Shown here: in pieces, positions 56,927-64,000 of the stretch | Layout of the letters: each line of letters starts with the position of its first letter | Position numbering within the stretch: position 1 is the first letter of the stretch | Assembly (NCBI RefSeq): GCF_001642475.1 | Contig: NW_019173993.1 | Coordinates: forward strand, 1 to 64,000 | Origin: Fonsecaea monophora | Taxonomy: Eukaryota; Ascomycota; Eurotiomycetes; Chaetothyriales; Herpotrichiellaceae | Direction: 5' to 3' | Length of the DNA stretch: 64,000 bases | The notes under the pieces: model-generated | The model's input: the letters and a program-made list of their open reading frames with translations, nothing else | The model's database searches: none | What the model was told of the DNA's origin: nothing | Translations under genes and position numbers: made by a program

Positions 56927-57902
56927 ATGGAGGCTTTGCTATCACACTCCTTCGACTACCTTTCCTCGAGTTCTCCTCAGAAAATCCGTAAAGGACTCCG
57001 CCAGGTAGAAGGCTTGCTTGCACAACTATGCTTGTCCAGAACCAACCACGCCGCAAACAAACGCCAGTCGATGATTCTCCTGGGATCATCGAGTCCTTCC
57101 TCGCCTCATTCGAAGAACCTTTCAGAACTGCCTTCAGACCCAGCCTTTCGTGAATTCTTCAAACTACAACAGAGCTTCCAATGGAACATTTCGATGAGGC
57201 TGGTTGCATGCCTGGAGAGACTCCTGGGCAAAGAAAGTAATGGGACGAATGATCTGTTAATCATTCAGACGTTGGATCTGATTCAAGGAGTCCTCCTGCT
57301 TCATCCACCTTCGAGAGCGCTGTTTTCGCAGGAGATATACATGAACGTGAGTCTTGGTCCGACACCACTATCAACCCTCCAGAACCTAACGTCGCCAGCT
57401 CTTTCTCGACCTTCTCGACCCTTCAAATTGTCCCGCCATCCAATCTTCTACAATTATGGCCCTTGTGACCTCATTACTCGACAACCCCCAGAACACTCGT
57501 ACATTTGAATCGATTGACGGCCTGCTGGTAATCACGTCCTTGTTCAAGTCCCGAGGAACTTCCCGCGAGGTAAAATTGAAACTGGTTGAATTCCTTTATT
57601 TCTACCTCATGCCCGAAACTACATCCTCGAAGCTTGCGGGCTCAACATCTGCCACAAACACCGCGATTTTGGGAGGGCGAGGGAAGGAAGTGATTGCCGC
57701 TTTTGATCGCAGGAGAGGGGAGACGGTCAACGGTGCCGATGGTGGTGGCGTGGGTGGGAAAGGTGCGAATGCAAAAGACTCTGGCAATACCAGGACGACC
57801 GAGGAAAAACAGAGTCTGCTGGGGAAGCATTTGAGTAACGTGCAGGATTTGGTGGAGGACTTGAGGGAGGGAGGAGGTGTCTTTGGCGTTGGTGCTATCT
57901 GA
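56927..57902 (+). CDS. Cdc14/SIN-family cell division control protein
   Basis: Two exons (56927-57346, 57399-57902) with a 52-nt intron (CCTAACG branch) encode 307 residues. It has the pattern of the fission yeast Cdc14 SIN-component family, not the phosphatase of the same name: an N-terminal HSFDYLSSSSPQKIRKGLRQVEGLL, a central DLIQGVLLLHPPSR, and LLDNPQNTRTFE and LVEFLYFYLMPE in the helical part. The C-terminus ends with LLGKHLSNVQDLVEDL. In S. pombe it binds Sid1 kinase in the septation initiation network. Its role in septum formation here is by homology. A Gly/Asn-rich insert lies before the end. Confidence 0.85.
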
Positions 57903-58521
57903 CGGCAAAGCTGTGACTAGTAACGAAGTGGAAGATGCATGAACCCGTTTGCAAGATACCCATTGAACATGATATCGAGTCTGCTCAAGTGAGGCGTTTC
58001 GTATGCTGTGCTGGGGTGGTCAGGATTCTGCATACTCGCTCTACAATCCGTGACCAATTTGAAGGACAAATCTTCCATGCTCTGGTTGGTAGGGAGACAT
58101 CCAAATATAAGACGACTCTCCATTCGATGTCAAGGTTCAGGCTCTGATTTGTTCCGCCCTTCGCGACTTGCTACCTACCATCAATACACTTCAACACGAA
58201 TGCTGCATACCTCGGTACGATCCTGCGAATAATTTTGCTCTAATTGTCAAGGCCTTATATGCTTCGAGGAGCAATGTGACTCATTCACGAGAGAGGGGAT
58301 TGGCAGCCTTGCGGAGAAACTTTACAAAATTGATCAGAAACCTCTTGCTTCACAATTTCCTCTTCCACTTTTAGCGTCGGCCGCTTCAATCCTGGTATAT
58401 TCTTTCGAGGAAGACCGTATTCGCCCGCCCGCTTCTGCTGGCAATTCCTGCTCTCTGTCTGGCTATTGAGGAGGCGCGATACACCACGAAGGCATTTGTG
58501 CGGAGACGAGTTATTATCACC
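57903..58521. other. Intergenic, promoter of methyltransferase gene
   Basis: About 620 bp between two plus-strand genes. No further feature. Confidence 0.35.
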
Positions 58522-59289
58522 ATGTCTCAAGTGATACCACAGTCTCTTGATCCCACGACCCGCTACCTCTCCACCACGCAAGCCTACGATCTTTGGTCGG
58601 CTGTGTATGACACAGATGGTAACTTTCTGCAGGCGTTGGATACGATCGAGATGAAAACTCTCATGCCAAGAATGCTCGAAATTCTAGATGAAGACTCCTA
58701 TCCTCGACCGTGGACAATGGTGGACTTGGGCTGTGGAACGGGCAGGAACACAGCAGCTTTGCTGGAGGTGGAACGTGCTGCGTCAGTAGTTGGGCTTGAC
58801 CTCAGTCCTGGCATGCTCGAGGTGGCAAAAGAACGACTGCAGAAATTCCACGCAAGTGGCAAGCTGCAACTCAAGGTTTATGACATGGTGCAAGAGTCAA
58901 TGCCGCCAGAGTGTGCCATCGGCGCGGATGCCGTCGTGTCGACACTGGTCATCGAACATATCCCTGCGGACGTCTTCTTCAGCACAGTCGCCAAAATCCT
59001 CAGACCCGGGGGTATCTTAGTATTGACAAACATGCACTCAGAAATGGGCAAAATCAGCCAGGCTGGTTTCATCGATCCGAAAACGGGTGAAAAGATTCGT
59101 CCAACCAGCTACTCCCATACATTGGTTGAAGTCGAAGCGGCCGCTTTGAAAAGCGGGTTTGAAGTGCTTGGACAGATCAAAGAGAAGACTGTGGATGAGT
59201 CAATGGTAGCAACCCTGGGACAAAGGTCAGGGAAATGGGTTGGCATAACAGTATGGTTTGGAGGTATTCTCAGGAAAAAAATTACATGA
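58522..59289 (+). CDS. SAM-dependent class I methyltransferase
   Basis: An intronless 255-residue protein starting at ATG 58522; the codons upstream lack ATG. The SAM-binding motif I is MVDLGCGTGRNT, followed by VGLDLSPGML, VVSTLVIEHI and ILRPGGILVLTNMH. The N-terminal TTQAYDLWSAVYDTDGNF is seen in small-molecule and ubiquinone-type methyltransferases. The substrate is unknown. Its stop lies 7 bp from the stop of the converging SAM35-like gene, so the transcripts must overlap. Confidence 0.85.
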   Translation: MSQVIPQSLDPTTRYLSTTQAYDLWSAVYDTDGNFLQALDTIEMKTLMPRMLEILDEDSYPRPWTMVDLGCGTGRNTAALLEVERAASVVGLDLSPGMLEVAKERLQKFHASGKLQLKVYDMVQESMPPECAIGADAVVSTLVIEHIPADVFFSTVAKILRPGGILVLTNMHSEMGKISQAGFIDPKTGEKIRPTSYSHTLVEVEAAALKSGFEVLGQIKEKTVDESMVATLGQRSGKWVGITVWFGGILRKKIT

Positions 59290-59296
59290 CAGTCCC

Positions 59297-60211
59297 TCAA
59301 TCGGAGAAGAAGCCGCGCAAGAGGCGGTTTCTGTGTCGGACTAGGTTTTGGTGCTTCTCTAAGGACGAGTTTAGTGTCCGTGTCTTGAAAGAGAGGTGTT
59401 CGTCAAGAATAATTTGGGTGTATGCAAAGAGGCTGGCATCGAAAAGGCCTGGCGTGGATTGACCAAAGAAAAACTTATCATCGCCTAGCAGTATAGACAA
59501 TGACCGAAATGCTTGTTCAGCCTGGGAGTAGAGTTGCTGGGGGTCGATGATAGTGTTTGTTTTTCGCAGTTCTTCTCTTGCAGCAGCTTGTAGCTGACGA
59601 GCTAGACTTAGGCGGACGGCCGAGGATGATGAGGACGGTGCAACGTACAGCGGCCATGCGACAGCCCTGAAGTTGTCCTCGTCGAGATACAAATAGTAGA
59701 GCCAAGCACTTCTAATAGCATGATCAATCAATGCCGTGTATGCGTCCTGGCGAAGGTGTACAGTCTCTTCCTTTCCCCCCTGGGATACGACCCATTTAAC
59801 TAATCGATTGGCGGGAACAGGAGAAGCTGGTCGACTGGCATCTCTCGAGGCAGGCAGGAGGAAAGGTAGAGCACCGGTAGGGGAGGCATGATTATTAGAT
59901 GGCCGAGTATGGAGAGGGATGCCGTGGAATTTGAGGTAGGCTTGCCATTTCAGACAAGATGGATTGAAGGAGGGGCCATCTCGAGAGTTTGGCTCATCAG
60001 ACTGGAAAATGCAGAGGATGTTCTCGTGTCGATGTCGAGGAACGCGCTGCGGCAAAGGATTGGCAGGATATGTGACGAGCGGAAATCGATCGAAGATGCG
60101 ACGAAGGGGCTGAGGAAGAGACCAAGAGAAAGACGATGGGGTATCTTTCTCAGCCGTTGGACGAGGCCCCTTTCTGCTTTTATTGTCGTTGTCGGTCATG
60201 TCCACCCCCAT
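59297..60211 (-). CDS. SAM35/metaxin-like mitochondrial outer membrane sorting protein
   Basis: An intronless 304-residue protein. The N-terminal block FPLVTYPANPLPQR, a cysteine-containing NPSCLKWQAYLKFHGI, and ASPTGALPFLLPASRD match the GST-like fold of fungal Sam35/Tob38 and metaxins. The C-terminal half has ALIDHAIRSAWLYYLYLD and STPGLFDASLFAYTQIIL. Sam35 binds the beta-signal of outer membrane proteins as part of the SAM complex. No transmembrane segment or cleavable signal is seen, consistent with a peripheral protein. A second in-frame Met at residue 5 could be the start. Confidence 0.78.
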   Translation of the reverse strand: MGVDMTDNDNKSRKGPRPTAEKDTPSSFSWSLPQPLRRIFDRFPLVTYPANPLPQRVPRHRHENILCIFQSDEPNSRDGPSFNPSCLKWQAYLKFHGIPLHTRPSNNHASPTGALPFLLPASRDASRPASPVPANRLVKWVVSQGGKEETVHLRQDAYTALIDHAIRSAWLYYLYLDEDNFRAVAWPLYVAPSSSSSAVRLSLARQLQAAAREELRKTNTIIDPQQLYSQAEQAFRSLSILLGDDKFFFGQSTPGLFDASLFAYTQIILDEHLSFKTRTLNSSLEKHQNLVRHRNRLLRGFFSD

Positions 60212-60800
60212 GGTCAGTTGGTATGTGAGAACGGAACCAAGACCGGAGACAAAACAAAAAAATGTACAAACGTAACCAAAGATGACTGGCTCAAAGATAG
60301 GTAGGCTGAATGTAGGCGCCGGCTGACCTGCATAAGCTTGGGGGCATCAAGCACGGGAACTTCAACCACTAATACTTTTTTCCCTCTCTATTGGGACAGC
60401 GCCTGTGCGGATCCCGTATCGGTGACTCGCTTCTATTTGAAGTTCAGCTTGTAGTCCCTGAGGAGGTCTCACGCTCTCAACTCCGCCATAACGCCACTAC
60501 CATTGTTCTTTGGGTTGTTCCATGTGGAAGAGGCCATATTCAATTCTCAACCTCCCCTTAGTCCATGACACTCGACACGCTCCCCTCAGTAAACATGTGG
60601 TCGCCCCTCGTCCTTTCAGTGACACCTTTTGGTCCAACAAACTGACGCCGCCCTTGCCGATCAGACCACGAACTGTACCCGATAGATCCAATTAGAAAGC
60701 GAGTCTATATTGCTGCCCACTTCCCCTGAACGTTTGTCCTCACTTCACGGCGGTAACACCAACCAGCCACACTCGGGTCGCTACATTACGCCGCTGAACG
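60212..60800. promoter_or_regulatory. Divergent promoter, SAM35-like / copper-fist gene
   Basis: About 590 bp between two start codons. Copper-regulator binding sites were not recognised with confidence. Confidence 0.35.
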
Positions 60801-62528
60801 ATGCAAGACCCCTCAACCTCTCCGCCCAAGGTCGGCAGTCCTGCAAAGGGCAACTCCAGAGTCGAGGATGGCAAGGTCAAAAAGCTAAAAGCCTCCTACA
60901 AAAACGAGACACCCGCCATACAACATATCAATGGCAAGACATACGCTTGCGAGTCTTGCAAAAGAGGCCATCGGGTTCATAAATGTGACCATGGGAAAAC
61001 GAGACCTATCTCTGAAACAAACCAACCCGGTCGTCCTTCAGCAGGCCAGAAGAGAGGATGCCACTGTCCGAGGAACTGCGCATGCACAACAAAAGCTTGC
61101 AAGTGTGAGAGAGACTGTGCTTGTACTCAGGAGATGTATCTGATAGTTCGTGTGGATAACCCTGCCATTATTAGTCGAGATGCAACATCGACACCAAAAC
61201 CAGTCTGGGAAGATGCCGACGGCAATAAGATGACTCTGAAAAAGGTCTGGGCAGATGCCAATGGGAAAGAAATCGACGATGAGGAATATCAAGATCGGAA
61301 ACGACGCATGAAGGAGCGTGAAGAGGCCAGGTCGGACGAAGCAAAGCCGTCCTGCTGTGGTTCTGGAAAAGCCCATGCTGAGCCCGAGTCACCCAAAGGT
61401 GGTTGTCGACATCGTCAAAACGTTGCAGCGATACAGCCTCATCCCGTCCTTGTGAAACCCGAGCCCGACCGTGCCCAGGAAGTTCAAACTGAAGTTGAAG
61501 GAGCATCCTGGAAGTCCAATTGTTCTTGCGGATCTGGCTGTTCCTGTCTTTACTGTCCCGATCATCCCAACAACGCAACGTCAATTAATCACACCCAGCG
61601 ACAAGTCAAGAACCTCGCAGAGCAGGCATATATTGGGAACCAAAGTCTAACTCCGGTCCCTGCTATGTCTCAGAACAACCCAAGGTCATGTATGGGCGGA
61701 CAACCATCCTTTTTCCTGTCTAGAACGCCCGCTGTATCTCAACACCAATTGCAGCAGTTCTTTTCAGACACACTGAACCCGAATGCCATTTATTTGACAT
61801 ACCCTATACAGCAGCATTCCTGGAGTAACCGGCCTCTCAGTTCACATTGTTCAAATGTACACTCACCGTCTAGTAGGATGGGCATGTCTCCAAATGAGGT
61901 ATATGCCGATCCATTAACAGACACTCCAACCCCGTGGGACCTTCTACCCAACGAATCCAATGGTACGTGGAATTTCTCAGATGGACAGCTGGGAGACAAT
62001 TCCTTCAGCTGGACAGATTTTGAGGCTTCCTATGGAACCGACTATGCTATTGGCCAAGCCAGAGTGGCATCCATGCCAAACGCCCATGACCTCCCCATCT
62101 TCCAACCTCAATCAAATCTGCAAACACCATCGATGAATGCAGATATGTCCTCGATCACCAGCCCACCACTACTCAGTGGATTCCCTGACACTCTGCCGCC
62201 TTTCAACTCCCAAGAACCATTTGTGAGTCTGGACGAGGCAGCCACCCAAGATCCCTCCAGTCAAAGTATACAGGCAAACGTTTTCAGCTCTGGAACGCTT
62301 GCCAGCTTCTCGACCCCCTCACTACCTACCTTTCCTCTCTCACACACCCCTGAGTTTGATTTACCAGACCCTGCTGCACAATCCAATACGCAGATACGTC
62401 ATGTCAATGGTGACCCCAGAACTTGGAACGGGAATGGTTATACCTTTCTCCAAGAGAGTCATACCGACTCTGATTTGAGTCGAAGACCGGTGCCGACATC
62501 TCCAGCAATCGCGAGCAATGCCCTCTGA
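60801..62528 (+). CDS. Copper-fist transcription factor with metallothionein-like Cys cluster
   Basis: A 575-residue intronless protein. The copper-fist zinc site is C50-x2-C53-x8-C62-x-H64 (in YACESCKRGHRVHKCDH) followed by the minor-groove contact GRP in NQPGRPS. Next come four CxC pairs at C87-C89, C93-C95, C100-C102 and C106-C108, then a second cluster at C241-C252 with HP-N downstream. Copper-fist proteins such as Ace1, Mac1 and Cuf1 sense copper through such clusters and switch metallothionein or copper uptake genes. Whether this one activates detoxification or uptake cannot be told. The C-terminal half is Ser/Pro/Gln-rich, as in activation domains. The fist starts at residue 43, later than the usual position at the N-terminus. 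Confidence 0.88.
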   Translation: MQDPSTSPPKVGSPAKGNSRVEDGKVKKLKASYKNETPAIQHINGKTYACESCKRGHRVHKCDHGKTRPISETNQPGRPSAGQKRGCHCPRNCACTTKACKCERDCACTQEMYLIVRVDNPAIISRDATSTPKPVWEDADGNKMTLKKVWADANGKEIDDEEYQDRKRRMKEREEARSDEAKPSCCGSGKAHAEPESPKGGCRHRQNVAAIQPHPVLVKPEPDRAQEVQTEVEGASWKSNCSCGSGCSCLYCPDHPNNATSINHTQRQVKNLAEQAYIGNQSLTPVPAMSQNNPRSCMGGQPSFFLSRTPAVSQHQLQQFFSDTLNPNAIYLTYPIQQHSWSNRPLSSHCSNVHSPSSRMGMSPNEVYADPLTDTPTPWDLLPNESNGTWNFSDGQLGDNSFSWTDFEASYGTDYAIGQARVASMPNAHDLPIFQPQSNLQTPSMNADMSSITSPPLLSGFPDTLPPFNSQEPFVSLDEAATQDPSSQSIQANVFSSGTLASFSTPSLPTFPLSHTPEFDLPDPAAQSNTQIRHVNGDPRTWNGNGYTFLQESHTDSDLSRRPVPTSPAIASNAL

Positions 62529-63069
62529 TGTTCGACGGTGGCGTTGAAAGAACCAGCGTATATTCGCACGACAAAAGAATGACCCACAGACCGAGCAACC
62601 GCATCATGACTAAATGACAAGACCTGACGACGAATTTCGTTCCGGGACTATGGACAGAGAGGTGCAGTTGGAAAATATGCATTTTAGATTTATTGAGGGG
62701 TCTTCCTCAACTACCGGGATGATGCATACAACTTGAGTATTCAGAGCTCGACTATCGTCTGCATTTTTCCCTGTTGCAGTCAATAGCACTATGCGGGCTT
62801 GCCGCAGATTTTACTTTCAATATAAACTCGAGGCTCTTCCTATTCATCATCGGCTCTCCTGAGCGTGTTCTTAGAGCGCTGTGTTTCGAATCCCAGTGAC
62901 ATCCTCTCGTCGAGCCAGATCTGTGCTGCACGTTAACCTTGCTTTGCCAGTCCCGCGGCGCATAGAAACCCTGGGAGCAAACACCGAAGGGCGAAAATTT
63001 CCGGTCAGTCGATCCTCTCTAGTCCTATTCCGTCTCATGTGGACAATGCCATCAGCCCAAGGCAGCCCA
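62529..63069. other. Intergenic, convergent 3' ends
   Basis: Between the copper-fist gene (+) and the partial gene (-). GTTTCGAATCCC at about 62882 resembles a tRNA B box, but no cloverleaf or A box accompanies it. Confidence 0.4.
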
Positions 63070-64000
63070 TCAAGCAGCATTCAGCTCTCCAATGCCTTGT
63101 CTTGTCACAGCGGAGAGCTCTGGCAGGGTAGTCAGGACGGAGTACTTCTTTTTGCTGTCTGGGACCTCTGCGTTGCTTTCTTTTCTCGGAGCTGCTTTGT
63201 CATGGCGTGTTTCGACTTCCATGCCGAGGCCACTGTCTGCCCTTTCCCTTCTCTGATCTCGTGCGCTGCTGGCCTCGATCCGTGCCTTGATGCTGATGAC
63301 GTTCACGAACTCTACGCCGTCGACAAACATGACGCCGTCCTCGCTCATCTCGATCTGGCTCGCCGCCCTTCTTCGCAAGGGAAAACTCGGTCGGGAAAAG
63401 GAGAATGTTCTTGATCGTGCATGAGTGCGCTGAGATTTCGGCGCAATGCGATCGGAAGGGGGTGAGGGTGTGGTGGTGGGTGATGAGGAGGACGAGGGGA
63501 GAATGAGGTCGTTGAATGTCTGCTTAAAGTCGTTGTTGTTGCCAGGATTGTGATTGGCATCTGGTGTCATACTCGATTTAGAGGCAGTGGAACCGTAAGT
63601 CGATTCAGATAGAGTGTTCCTCCCGGCTTCTCTGATGGCGTTGACCACGACAGGGGAAGTCTCTGTCCGTTGTGGACTCGAAGACGATCTCGGCCGCTTT
63701 ATGAGCCCACCAAAACTCGCCCTCTCTGCAATTGTGGCCGAGAAGCTCTTTCGCGGCTTGAAGTCCTCTTCAGCGAGTTCGGAGATGGGACTGGCCACAC
63801 TATCCAAGCGCGATGTGCTTGAGTTGCTGAGAACTGACCATACTCTCCTGTGACTTTGATTTTCTGTCTTGTTCACGAGGGAACCGGTGCTTGTGCTTCG
63901 CGGTCGGCGCTGATGCTGGGACTTTGGCCTTGAGTGACTTCTGGAGTGCGGGCGGCTGAAACGCTGGCTTGCAATAACCTCTTCGCGAGATTTAGGAACA
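63070..64000 (-). CDS. Ser-rich protein of unknown function (partial, 5' end beyond window)
   Basis: A minus-strand open frame that runs from the right edge to a stop at 63070, giving at least 310 residues. It is Ser/Pro/Arg-rich, with RSHSRPKSQHQRRPRSTST near the edge, a run of Ser-Ser-Ser-Ser-Ser and KSQRTHARSRTFSFSRPSF. Near the C-terminus the more ordered DGVMFVDGVEFVNVIS and KKYSVLTTLPELSAVTRQG occur. No family is recognised. The start codon lies outside the window. Confidence 0.6.
   Translation of the reverse strand, partial: VPKSREEVIASQRFSRPHSRSHSRPKSQHQRRPRSTSTGSLVNKTENQSHRRVWSVLSNSSTSRLDSVASPISELAEEDFKPRKSFSATIAERASFGGLIKRPRSSSSPQRTETSPVVVNAIREAGRNTLSESTYGSTASKSSMTPDANHNPGNNNDFKQTFNDLILPSSSSSPTTTPSPPSDRIAPKSQRTHARSRTFSFSRPSFPLRRRAASQIEMSEDGVMFVDGVEFVNVISIKARIEASSARDQRRERADSGLGMEVETRHDKAAPRKESNAEVPDSKKKYSVLTTLPELSAVTRQGIGELNAA

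Noticed and set aside
62870..62900. tRNA B-box-like GTTTCGAATCCC
   Set aside because: No A box at the right distance and no acceptor stem pairing, so no tRNA gene is called.

Overview
This window is nuclear DNA of a filamentous ascomycete (Pezizomycotina). Nearly every gene is eukaryotic. Introns are short (about 45-115 nt), start GTAAGT-like, carry CTAAC/CTGAC-like branch points and end in YAG. Genes lie on both strands about 0.5-2 kb apart. The set (RNAi argonaute, Hook dynein adaptor, trifunctional tryptophan gene, Dal5-type permease, Cdc14/SIN protein) fits a Eurotiomycetes-like mould, but I cannot name a species. Coordinates for spliced genes run from start codon to stop codon; exon limits are in the evidence and were checked by requiring exon sums divisible by three and continuous homologous protein.

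Layout. 1-0.8 kb: an AT-rich, palindrome-bearing stretch that may be transposon-derived. 0.8-20.8 kb: mainly housekeeping genes (NCE101-like protein, GFA-fold zinc protein, tetraspanin, argonaute, prolyl iminopeptidase-like hydrolase, mitochondrial GTP/GDP carrier, PCF11, a secreted I9 inhibitor-like protein, Hook, and an unrecognised gene). 21-38.7 kb: an accessory-looking metabolic stretch with two paralogous metallo-beta-lactamase-fold hydrolases, a 3-hydroxyisobutyrate-dehydrogenase-like enzyme, a C2H2/fungal-specific transcription factor divergent from the second hydrolase, a Dal5-type permease, a cytoplasmic-type alpha-amylase and a secreted tannase/feruloyl esterase. Two gene-poor gaps of 2.2 and 2.4 kb lie in or beside it. 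41-49.3 kb: adenylate kinase, a Gfo/Idh/MocA dehydrogenase, a two-RRM protein, a glutathione transferase and a divergent alpha/beta hydrolase. 49.9-64 kb: the tryptophan gene, a cytochrome P450, geranylgeranyl diphosphate synthase, a Cdc14/SIN protein, a methyltransferase, a SAM35/metaxin-like protein, a copper-fist regulator and a partial Ser-rich protein that leaves the window.

The most striking anomaly is in the tryptophan gene: the reading frame breaks at the IGPS/PRAI junction at a TGATGA sequence, where one extra T would restore the conserved protein. The best candidate for an undescribed system is the 21-38.7 kb stretch, whose parts would suit import, ester cleavage, lactone or lactam opening and oxidation of a plant-derived compound. 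That is inference from gene content alone.
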